From Cornus controversa (lineage: Eukaryota > Streptophyta > Magnoliopsida > Cornales > Cornaceae), in assembly GCA_026545225.1 (NCBI GenBank), contig CM048845.1, positions 13,392,501 through 13,456,500 of the forward strand: a DNA stretch of 64,000 nucleotides, given 5' to 3'. Positions within the stretch are counted from its first letter, which is position 1; every line of letters begins with the position of its first letter. Of the stretch, positions 1-9,171 are shown piece after piece. The notes under the pieces are model-generated. The model was given only the letters and a program-made list of their open reading frames with translations. It was not told the origin of the DNA and searched no databases. The position numbers were made by a program, and so were the translations under genes.

Positions 1-436
1 CACATCTGAGAGCTTCAACGGTTTGGATAACCAAATGGAATTTATTAGTTTCTAAATATCTATCTCGAGTAGTACTACTTTGAGGTTGACTTCATGACAG
101 TTGCCATGAGCTCTCCTTTAAATTAGCACAGTTTGAGCATAAAAACAATGCACAAATTACATCGTCACGTAGCCAAATATTAAAGTGATCTCATTGAAAA
201 AATATCAGCTTAAAATACCACAAAACAAATTTATACGAGACGGTCAAAGATGATAGTTTAATTTGATAAAAGAAAAGAATTTAAAAGTTTGACGGACTCG
301 TGTGATTTACTGTAAATGAATTTTGGTAAGAAATTTTGACAGCATAATCTTCATATAATTCTCTTTCAAACGGTTAGATGCACGACCCAATATTTGTGCA
401 TGATCATTACAAAAAGACAAAGAGCTCATGACAACT
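1..436. other. Non-coding flank, no gene seen
   Basis: AT-rich sequence without a convincing reading frame, splice structure or repeat. It may be intron or upstream sequence of the gene whose exons begin at 1497, because the first visible exon of that gene starts mid-protein and its earlier exons must lie to the left, perhaps outside the window. Confidence 0.4.
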
Positions 437-444
437 GTCATGAG

Positions 445-1194
445 CATAGTTGTCAAAGGCGCGCCTCAGTAGTTGCGCCTGGACTAAGGTCAGGTCAGGC
501 CCCTTCAAGCAGGTGCGCGTCTTTGCATCTGAGGCTCCAGGCGCAAGTCGCACCTAACATAAAACACTTTTTTTTTCCCTACTTGTTAGCATGTGATGCA
601 TTTTTGTGTTACGGTGGACTCTAACCATATAATATAATCCCTATCGGTAAAAGAAATAAAAAGGGTCGATCTATAGATTCGATACAATCAGTCGATTTAA
701 GGCTTTTTGGAAGTTACACAGTGGGATGAGTTCTCCTGCAACTTCTTCTCTGTTTTGTGTTTCTTTTTTTTCATCCTTATTGCTTTGATTTTTTATTCTC
801 TGTTCACTTTTTTTTTCTTTTTATGGTCATTCTATTCTTTTCTCTCTTTTTTTCTTTTTTTAAATTTTTATGAACTCTTAATTTGTTTATGTTTTGTAGT
901 TTATTTTTCTAATGCGTATAGCAGTTGTTAAAGCATATTATCACAAAAAACACTAAAAATCCTAAAATTGGAATATTACGTATTCTTATTTTGTGGTTTG
1001 ATGTTCTCATGTTTTTGGCTAAACAGTAGTTTGAAATTGTTGAGCAACTGTTGCTGCTAGCTTTGTATTATTGGTTACAAATTTTATTTTATTTTCAACT
1101 TGCGCCTTGCTTCCCGCGCCTCGCCTCGCGCCTCAGGCTTCAAGAGGCCTTAGCGCCTTTTTGAGCCTTGAGCATTGAGCCTTTAACAACTATG
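445..1194. mobile_element. Non-autonomous hAT-type element, 750 bp
   Basis: The two ends are inverted copies: CATAGTTGTCAAAGGC on the left and, read on the other strand, CATAGTTGTTAAAGGC on the right. Both ends are flanked by the same 8 bases, GTCATGAG (437-444 and 1195-1202), as expected for an hAT-family insertion. Just inside each end is a GC-rich tract built on GCGCC/GGCGC words (455-560 and 1099-1170); the middle is a T-rich stretch. There is no transposase, so it must have been moved in trans. It probably lies in an intron of the neighbouring plus-strand gene. Confidence 0.85.
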
Positions 1195-1496
1195 GTCATG
1201 AGGTCACCTCATGATAGCATTACTCCTCTTTGTTGATATACATGTTTGCATGGTCAGGAATTTGTATGTACTGTCATGTATCTGAGTTCATATGTAATAT
1301 AGACAATTTGTACATTTCTAAGCAGTTTCATTAAGTCAGTTATCTTTTGTAATTTTGAAATTTATATACAATTTTTTTTATTTTTATTGATATAGTTCAC
1401 ATGCTGATGGATTTAATTTAAAATTGTTCTCTTTATTATTCAAGTTGGCAAAAAGCTTTTTACTTTGCAGCTGAGTACTGTTCTCTTTTATTACAG

Positions 1497-2964
1497 CTAC
1501 ACAATAAACTAAGAATGGAAGCAAAAGAAAGAGGAGAAGAATATAAAGTTACCAAGCTGAGACGAAATATTGAAATGGATGAATATGACTTAATCCATTG
1601 GCGTCGGTCATTAGAGGAAAGAGAGGCTCTGATCAGAGATATTACCTGGTATTGTCAATGCTCTTATTCTTTTCATTTTAATATATTTCATAAAAGGAGC
1701 CTCCACTGAGGTTTCTGATTAATCACCCAACATTCCCTGTTAGGTATTCTGCCTTCAAACATGCTATTTGATCAGTATTACACCTATAATCATAATACAG
1801 TTTGGGCTTGGTTTTGAAACTTGAAAATTTGAGTCAACACTTGGACCAAATGCATTCAGAATTTTATACTGAAATAGTGAAATACCTACAACTTCAAATC
1901 TATCTATTTGTGGCCAGCTCGCAGTGAATGGTCACTTCATGCTTTTTGCCATATTAAAATTACTTCTTCATGACTAAATAAATTGCAGATTGTCTTATAC
2001 TATTTAATGTAAATTCTAAGTGGAAAAAACTATATTGAGGGTGCGCACTCAGTGAGAGTGCCTTCATGATAGGCTTACTCATTGTAAATTATAGGTCTGT
2101 CTTAAAATCAGTTTAGTTACTTCCTGATTGACCTCTTCAAGTTTTTCTCTCAGCCGGCAAGCCCTTGACCTGCCATTGGAAGAACCGGGAAGGTATGTGG
2201 ATGCCAGTTATTTTGGAGATCAATATGATCCTGCAAGCGCTTTATATCGGTACGACTATTGGGGAGAACCCAAGAATTCAGAAAAGAGTAAGCAAGAGCG
2301 GATGACAGACGCCCACAACAAATCTATTGTGGGTAAGGGCACTGTTTGGTATGAAATGTCTTATGAAGATGCAATCGAGCAGCAGATGCAAAGGGAAGCC
2401 CAGTCGAAAGGAGTAATGCAGAGAGAGGTTGATGAAGAAGATCATGCTGATAGAGAGCTAGATGATGAGGATGACGACGAAGACGACTTCGATTACAGTA
2501 TTCTGGGAGACCCTAATGTGGATTTTTCGAACCAGCCTGTTGTTAATGGGACTGAATCCTCTAGAATGTCAGATCAAGGTATGTTTGAAAAATAGTTAAT
2601 GTAGCAAAAGCATAGCAGCTGTGATGTTATTTGTACAGTAATTGATAATAGTTAATGAGAAGAAAATATGCCGGCGAAACATTTTTTGCAATGAGATCCA
2701 TCATTTGTTACCATGTTCAAAATGTGATAGTACCATGATTTTGAATAAGAGTAAGATTACAAGAGAATATTTTGACCAACAATTGCAATTATGGGATTTA
2801 TGTTTCAGAATTCATGGATCACTTTTGGATCAAATTTCCTGTGTGTGTGTGTGTTTTTGTAAAGCATTTTATTCTTATTACTAATATCAGACAAGGTGGA
2901 AGTTCTTATTGTTCTTTCAATGAGGCAGAATGATGAAACTTGCATGCACAGAATGATAATTTAA
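1497..2964 (+). CDS. 3' part of a plant-conserved acidic protein gene, probably splicing-related
   Basis: Three exons fit one frame: 1497-1648 (after a TTACAG acceptor), 2154-2578 (after CTCTCAG) and, less surely, 2891-2964 (after AATATCAG), giving 216 residues. The first exon is basic and helix-like (KVTKLRRNIEMDEYDLIHWR). The second carries strongly conserved-looking stretches such as LEEPGRYVDASYFGD, YRYDYWGEPKNSEKSKQERM and GKGTVWYEMSYEDA, then an acidic run (DDEDDDEDDFDY). Donors are GTATTG and GTATGT. This resembles the Arabidopsis protein I remember as AT3G49601, annotated as a pre-mRNA-splicing factor; that name is from memory and untested. The first visible exon has no start codon of its own, so the 5' end is missing. 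The last exon is short, weakly supported, and ends inside a transposon target duplication. Confidence 0.7.
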
Positions 2965-2965
2965 A

Positions 2966-3406
2966 GGGTAAATTATTTTGACTTCTCCCGAGGTTTGGTT
3001 TAATTACTCTTAAATTGTTTTTTTTGTAAAATTACCCTTGACATTCTGGTTAAACTAATGATCAGTTAAACAAAATTACATCTAATATACAATTACAAAA
3101 ATACTCTCAAGTTATTACACTTTTGTGCAAAAATAACCCAATTTTTTAAGCCTTTGATTGAGATTAATATGTTTTATATATATATTTTCTCTATCAATGT
3201 CACACAAGCACTACCGGCACTAATGGTAGTTTTGACATTTTTTATTTTGTGTTAATTGACTTTAACAAAGTGGATTGTCAATTAACGGCAAGAGTACTTG
3301 GAGTGAAGTCAATTAAACTTCAAGAGAGGTTAATAACTATATTTTTAAAAACTTTAATCTGAAGGTAATTAGGTTAAAGTTTAGAGACAGTCTGAATAAT
3401 TTACCC
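2966..3406. mobile_element. Mutator-like MITE, 441 bp
   Basis: Starts GGGTAAATTATTTTGACT and ends in the inverted match (other strand GGGTAAATTATTCAGACT). It is flanked by a perfect 9-bp duplication, TAATTTAAA (2957-2965 and 3407-3415), the length made by Mutator-like transposases. No coding capacity. It landed in or just behind the stop codon of the preceding gene. Diverged relatives lie near 27380-27645 and 61330-61612. Confidence 0.85.
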
Positions 3407-3415
3407 TAATTTAAA

Positions 3416-4367
3416 TTACCTAAACATAATAGGTTAGCTTTTTCACTTTAAAATAAAATTAATAAGGATAACTAAAAGTATTCTAATGATTAACATTGCT
3501 TTCAAAAAAAAAGTTCGTATAAATGTTTAGGAGTAATATATAACACCTCTTCTCTCTTGTGCCAAATGAAACATAATACTAAAAGCACTTTGGACGGTTG
3601 TCCGACAAATGCATATATTTGTTTAATTGAACGGAAAACAAAAGGTGGAATCGGTACTTTTCTCTTAAAAAAATATGATTAAAATTCGGCAGAAGAAAAC
3701 ATAAGCCGTAAAAATACACACACACAAATATATATATATATATATACGACTACGAGTATGACATGAATGCTAAAAAATTGAGATAAAAATTACAATAACA
3801 TTCAAATATTATTTGTTTATATATGCTACAAGAGTGATAAAATGAATTCATGGTTGTAAAAGTGTTGTAAAATATTTATAAAGTTGCATATTTATTTGTT
3901 TAAATATTTTATTTTTTTACTTACAAATGAATATATCTTAATTTTTTATGTCAATTTATTAATATATAATTTTTATAAAGCACGTATGATTATATAGTTT
4001 ATATAGTTGAATTAATTCATCATAACATTTACTTGAATATATAGTATTATATGATACTAGTTACGGCTCCAGAGATATAAAACTGCTAACTTTGTTGCTT
4101 TTATTTTAATTATTAGTTATGTTACTATAATGGTTCATTTATTAAAAATTCATTTTTTCCTCTAATAAAATGATTAAAGGCAATGAAAACTGTTTTCAAA
4201 AAAATATATATAAGTGAAGTATTTTTCACAATGTATTATACGTATAACGCTTAATATGCATATTATATGATTCAACCAAAAAAAATACACGTATTATTTT
4301 GTTAAATTTAAAACTTGTACGAAAAATGAAGTTTGTGTATTATGTGCACTATTGCTAACTAAATATG
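3416..4367. other. AT-rich intergenic sequence
   Basis: No reading frame or repeat unit stands out beyond short CA/TA runs (3717-3746). It separates the 3' end of the first gene from the transposon nest. Confidence 0.5.
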
Positions 4368-4375
4368 TTCATGAT

Positions 4376-4680
4376 TAAGCCTATCAAAATGGGCAAGTTT
4401 GGACCGGGTGAAAGAGGGGTAGGTCAAATATGGGTTATGACTCATTTTAACCTGTTTGTAGCGGGTTGAATATGAGTATATCGAATATGGGTCGAGTCAA
4501 CCCGCCAACCCATATTTGACCCGAACAGGTCTGGATTAGTCAGGCCAATTCGGATCCCGGATAAACATGTCAACTCGACCCAGATTGGTTAGACAAACCC
4601 AGATTTGTATAAATTTAAACCCAGATTCATGCTAGGGTTAAATCTGTCTAGATTTGAAAATTCGTGATCTGACCTTGTCA
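4376..4680. mobile_element. Left half of a split hAT-type element
   Basis: Begins TAAGCCTATCAAAATGGG directly after TTCATGAT (4368-4375). The element's other end lies at 27245 (reverse strand TAGGAGTGGCAAATTGGG) and is followed by the identical TTCATGAT at 27246-27253. Interior sequence is rich in GGGTTGA / TCAACCCG / GACCCG words, as is the right half. The inner limit of this half near 4680 is approximate. The two halves are separated by a gypsy element and its own insertions. Confidence 0.7.
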
Positions 4681-4960
4681 AAAAATGTAAGAATAAAAAT
4701 ATTCCATAATAATTGTATATAAATTCCATATTTCTATGCTCTTTTCTAGTCTGCTGACCTAATTACAAATTTACATTGTAATTATAATATAAATTTGACT
4801 TTCTTCATACAAAATCAAATGCAAGTCTGGACCAATAGGTGGTTCACTCTTAAGAATTAGGTGACAGTGGATAATGAAAGTCATTTTTCTTTTATCTCCT
4901 AATGAACATGTATAATTTTTATAAAAAAAAAAAAAGGAAAGATAGAAAAGAAATTTTTTG

Positions 4961-5004
<44 letters not shown>

Positions 5005-5373
5005 GTATTGGTTATGTATGTCACATTCTTTTTTTCTTTTTCTTTTTTTTTGCAATTTTTGAGGACAATATTTCAGAATTTTTTAGAGGGTGGGAGAGAT
5101 GGCAAAGTGAAAGAGTTTTAGAATTTTTTTAGAGAAAGGCTGAACAAGAGAGAGAGGGGGAGAGATTTCATAGAGAGAGAGAGAGAGTTTCAAATTTTTT
5201 TAGAGAGAGAAAGAGATCACATACAGAGAGAAAGGGAGGGAGGGAGAGATCGTGTAGAGAGAGAGAGTTTTGGAATTTTTTAGAGAGAGAGAGTTTAAAG
5301 ATAGAAATTGCGTAAAGAGAGATCGCTTAAAGAAGAGGCAGATAGAGATCCCAAACCTAAATAGACTTCTTCC
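4681..5373. other. Unassigned segment with (TA)n and GA-rich tracts
   Basis: Contains a (TA)n run of about 40 bases near 4963-5002 and then a purine-rich stretch of repeated GAGAGAGA and TTTTAGAGAGA words (about 5090-5340). It lies where the first ~80 bases of the gypsy 5' LTR should be, so this border has been rearranged or deleted. No gene. Confidence 0.45.
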
Positions 5374-5933
5374 CATATTTTGAATCTAGGGAACATGTTT
5401 GGAGAGTTGTATAAGGGTGGAAAAAGTTTTGAAAAAGTTTGACTTTTTGGTCAACGGGAATCCCGAGATCAGGTTTAATGAGTCTGAAAATTTCGAAAAA
5501 ATTTTAAAAAATATTATTTTTTGTTATAAACCAAACGAAATGTTTAGAGTGTTAAGGAAGTGATTTTAAGATCATCGGAGTTTTTAAAATAGAAAACGGA
5601 AGTCGGGAGGATACGTTAAGTGGCTTAGGGGCAAAACAGTCATTTCGCATTCCAAGGAGTGAGATAAATATCAAAGGAGTTTGGAATTTTTCATTTTATA
5701 GATCCCCTTTTCTCTCTAACTCTCCCATTTCATCTCTCTCCCTTCTCTCTAGATTTTGGACTAGTTAGGTTATTATTTGAAAGTTTCCAAAGAAGGAAAG
5801 TACGTTAAGTGCCGGCTTGTGGCATGTTGACTAAGTAGAAAGCATTGTATTTACATTTGATTCATGTTGGTACATTTTAGTTTCAAAGGTAATGACCATA
5901 TATGGACCATATGTGACTTTTGGAGTATGGATG
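5374..5933 (+). repeat. Gypsy 5' LTR, first part
   Basis: Matches the 3' LTR from about 24788 onward (shared words GAGAACATGTTTGGAGAG with one change, GACTTTTTGGTCAA, CAAGGAGTGAGATAAATATC). Relative to the 3' LTR it lacks the first ~80 bases and an internal block of roughly 900 bases, because after about 5740 the match jumps to the 3' LTR sequence near 26110. It ends at the copia insertion site. Confidence 0.8.
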
Positions 5934-7345
5934 TGTTGACCCAAAGGTTTCAACCTAAGGGCAATCTTGTAATTTTGATGATAACAAATCATTAATGATG
6001 TTTTGTACTAATTCCCAATTTGAGTGATTGATTTTGAAGTTATGATGTTTATTCAAGAAAGCATTCACATTGAGGATGATGTCATGAAGAGGACAATGTC
6101 AAAGAAAGCATTCCATTGAAGAAGAAGGTGTTGCCCTAAGATTTAATGACAAAGGCCATTTTTGAAGAAATGGGGTAGAAATAAGTTGGTGAGAGCTAGA
6201 AATTCATTGTCAAAGTTATTTATGAATAACATGATTGAAGCTCAATTCTATGATAGGACCATGCATTCACAATCATATCATTTCTTGGTCTCTAACTTAC
6301 TTGAAATAGGTCTTGATATTAATTTGATGAATTTCTACAACCAAACAAGCTCAATGTCCTAACCTTTCCTTTGAATTTTGACTCTTTAAAGGTTAGAGGA
6401 CTTTGAGGCGCCTCAAACTCAGTTTGAGCCACCTCAAAGTTACAGAAAGAAATTGAAGTTTTGAGAAGGCTTTTTGAGGCGCCTCAAACTCACTTCGAGC
6501 CACCTCAAACTCACTTTAAGCCACCTCAAACTCACTTCGAGCCACCTCAAACTCATTTCGAGCCACCTCAAAATATTTTGAGGCGCCTCAAACTGCACTT
6601 TGAGCCACCTCAAAATACATTTTGAGCCACCTCAAAGTTTATGAGACGCCTGAAACTCATTTTGAGTCGCCTCAAACATGCTGAATTCAAATCCAACAGA
6701 TAGTTCAGTGAATTTAATGCCCTCAACTACCTTCCAACAGCTATAACTCAAAGGGGCTCTATATATATTGATGGCTCTGCATTTATTTCTTAATCTAACA
6801 CTCTTGAGCTATTTTTGCTGAGCTAAATTCATTACATTCAATTCTCTATCATTATCATTTATTAGACTTGAGCTTCAACTTGAGATTCATATACAACTAC
6901 TAGTCTTGTAAGCTTCATTTTGAGATTCTATCTTTGAGAGATATATTCTTTGAGCTGTAAATCTTCTCCTCATTTATTGTAAAGGGTTGGTTGAACCCAA
7001 GAAGACTAAGTGGAGGACTTCACTTAGCAAGAGAAAGGAAGAAGCTTGTTAGCTTCATTGTAAAGGTTTGCTCTCCACCCGAAAGGAGAAGCCTTAGTGG
7101 ATTTGGGGAAATCTCAAGAGGGATCTTGAGTCGTGGAGTAGGAGATTTCGAACCACGCTACATCTTGCGTCACTTGTGTTTGATTCTCTCTAACTCTCTC
7201 TTTTAATTCTTGTGCATCTATTTTTCCTCATTTCACTAGTACTTTTATTTTGACTTGTTCTTGATATTTATATTTGTGAAAAATTGTCATTGATTGCCAT
7301 CGACCCTATTCACCCCCCCCCTCTAGGGTCAATTCTTGGGTAACA
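5934..7345 (+). repeat. Copia 5' LTR
   Basis: 1412 bp, starting TGTTGACCCAAAGG and ending GGGTAACA. It contains a block of palindromes at 6402-6680, a TATA box (TATATATATT at 6760-6769) shortly after it, and a run of cytosines followed by TCTAGGGTCAATTC near the 3' end. The block plus TATA box probably forms the U3 promoter. It is nearly identical to the 3' LTR. Confidence 0.93.
6402..6680. repeat. Palindrome array in the copia LTR (GAGGCGCCTC family)
   Basis: Three perfect 16-base palindromes TTTGAGGCGCCTCAAA (6402-6417, 6473-6488, 6577-6592) are interspersed with about ten relatives of the form TTTGAGCCACCTCAAA. The same array occurs in the 3' LTR (from about 15182) and, in a shorter version, in front of the extra ORF (12316-12520). 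Its place just upstream of the TATA box suggests a promoter/enhancer function; that part is inference. Confidence 0.85.
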
Positions 7346-7364
7346 ATTGGTATCAAAGCAAGGA
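7346..7364 (+). other. Copia primer-binding site
   Basis: Immediately after the LTR: ATTGGTATCAAAGCAAGG. The core TGGTATCA matches the initiator-methionine tRNA primer site (TGGTATCAGAGC) typical of plant retrotransposons, with one difference in the next bases. Confidence 0.75.
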
Positions 7365-7400
7365 CTCTTGAATAGGACTTAATCATCTGAGAGTTTGATC

Positions 7401-9158
7401 ATGGCAAACATGCAAGGTGCATCTCATGTAGAAAGTCAATCCAATAATAGGCCACCTTGGTTTGATGGAACCGACTATAGCTATTGGAAACCAAGAATGA
7501 TTTGGTTTCTTCAATCTATTGACTACCAAGTTTGGGAAGTTGTTCGTGACGAACCCTTAGTTCCCATGAAAACCTTAGAAGGTCTAAGAGTTCCAAAAGA
7601 CTTGCATGAATATAATGACAATGACCGAAAACTTGTTCAAGTCAATGCCAAAGCGGTTACAAATTTGTATTGTGCTTTAAGTAAATCCGAATTCAATACA
7701 ATTTCGGCTTGTAAATCTGCCAAAGAAATTTGGGACAAACTTGAAGTAACCTATGAAGGCACTAAGCAAGTTAGAGCCACCAAAGTGAGCATGTTGATTC
7801 GTGAGTATGAGCTCTTTAAGATGGAACCAAATGAAACTATTGGTGAGATGTTTACTAGATTCACTAACATTATTAATAGTTTATCTCATCTTGGTAGGAA
7901 TTACTCTACGTCTGACAATGTGGAAAAAATTCTTTGGTGCCTACCTACAAGTTGGGATGCCAAGGCTACCGCTATCTCGGAAGCAAAAGATCTCGATTCA
8001 TTAAGTCTTGAAGACCTTATGGGATCTCTCATGACTCATGAAATCAAGATGAAAAGCCATCAAGAAAAGCCCGAGCAAAAGAAGAGCATGGCTTTAAAGA
8101 CTTCAATTCAAGAGGTCAATGAGGAAGATGATAAAGATGTTAGTGATGAAGAAGATGAACTTGCTCTCATCTCTAACAAGTTCAAAAAATTCATGAGGAA
8201 AGAACATCTCTTCAAAAAGAGACCTTTCAAGAGAAATGAGTTCAAAGGTGAATCAAGCAAAAAGGAATCACCTACTTGCTTTCAATGTGGAAAGCCGGGA
8301 CATTTCAAAGCCGATTGCCCCAAGTACAAAAGAGATAAAGAAAATAAGCAAAAGAAAAAGGCAATGAAGGCTACTTGGGATGATTCGGACTCAAGCGACT
8401 CGGATTGTGATAATGACGAAATTGCCAACCTTTGCCTTATGGCAATCGAGGATGAGGTAGATTCTAATCTTGAGCTTTCAATTGAGTCTTCTTATTCCTA
8501 TGATGAATTGCAAGATGCTTTTGAAGATTTGCATAAAAAACTTGAAAAAGTGATTTTGAAAAACTCTTCTCTCAAACAAAAAATCTCATCTCTTTCACAA
8601 GAACTTTCTAAAGTTCAAAATGAAAATGTTTTATTGAAAAAGGAGAAAGACTCTTCTTCACTTGAACTTTCAAAAGTTCAAATGGAAAATGACTATTTCA
8701 AGAAAGAGAGAGAGATCCTTTCAAAAGAAACTTCTTCAAATGATCTTCAAATTGAAAATGAAAACTTGAAGAAAGTTGTTGAGGATCAAATTGAGATTCT
8801 TGCAAAATTCACCAAGGGGAGAAAGAACTTAACTATTCTCCTTGGAAGACAAAGGAATGTTTATGACAAAGAAGGAATTGAGTATAATCCATTTGATAAA
8901 CAAAAATCTTTGATAAAAAAACCTCCTTCTAAAAGTGATAAGCTAAAACCCTTGAAGCACTTCTTTGTCAAGAGCTCTCAATTAAACTTCTTCAATTCTA
9001 TATGCAATCTTTGTAGAAAAAGTGGACATAAAATATTCTCTTGTCCTTTTAGAAAAAGAAAGTTGACAAAAATGGTTTGGGTTCCAAAAGGAACATTCCC
9101 TATGATTGCTAACCCAATTGGACCCAAAATGGTTTGGGAACCAAAAGAAGTCACTTAA
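7401..9158 (+). CDS. gag: Copia gag polyprotein
   Basis: 585 residues from the first ATG (7401). It forms the capsid of the retrotransposon particle. The N-terminal part (PPWFDGTDYSYWKPRM) and the middle fit the plant copia gag (UBN2) family. A first zinc knuckle, CFQCGKPGHFKADC (C-X2-C-X4-H-X4-C), starts near residue 293, and a second, CNLCRKSGHKIFSC, near residue 535. Between them lie an acidic stretch and a long heptad-like coiled-coil region rich in KLEK, ENVLLKKE and ENLKK. The long C-terminal extension with a second knuckle is characteristic of Sireviruses. The frame is uninterrupted. It stops with TAA about 50 bases before the protease motif, and pol lies in another frame. Confidence 0.92.
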   Translation: MANMQGASHVESQSNNRPPWFDGTDYSYWKPRMIWFLQSIDYQVWEVVRDEPLVPMKTLEGLRVPKDLHEYNDNDRKLVQVNAKAVTNLYCALSKSEFNTISACKSAKEIWDKLEVTYEGTKQVRATKVSMLIREYELFKMEPNETIGEMFTRFTNIINSLSHLGRNYSTSDNVEKILWCLPTSWDAKATAISEAKDLDSLSLEDLMGSLMTHEIKMKSHQEKPEQKKSMALKTSIQEVNEEDDKDVSDEEDELALISNKFKKFMRKEHLFKKRPFKRNEFKGESSKKESPTCFQCGKPGHFKADCPKYKRDKENKQKKKAMKATWDDSDSSDSDCDNDEIANLCLMAIEDEVDSNLELSIESSYSYDELQDAFEDLHKKLEKVILKNSSLKQKISSLSQELSKVQNENVLLKKEKDSSSLELSKVQMENDYFKKEREILSKETSSNDLQIENENLKKVVEDQIEILAKFTKGRKNLTILLGRQRNVYDKEGIEYNPFDKQKSLIKKPPSKSDKLKPLKHFFVKSSQLNFFNSICNLCRKSGHKIFSCPFRKRKLTKMVWVPKGTFPMIANPIGPKMVWEPKEVT

Positions 9159-9171
9159 GCTTGTCTTGTAG

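Noticed and set aside
707-931. Phe/Leu-rich ORF that looks like a membrane protein
   Set aside because: It translates a T-rich stretch inside the hAT element; no biological support.
4771-5055. Minus-strand ORF with repeated Tyr-Ile
   Set aside because: Encoded by a (TA)n microsatellite; the same applies to open frames near 40830-41083, 50314-50514 and 60275-60463.
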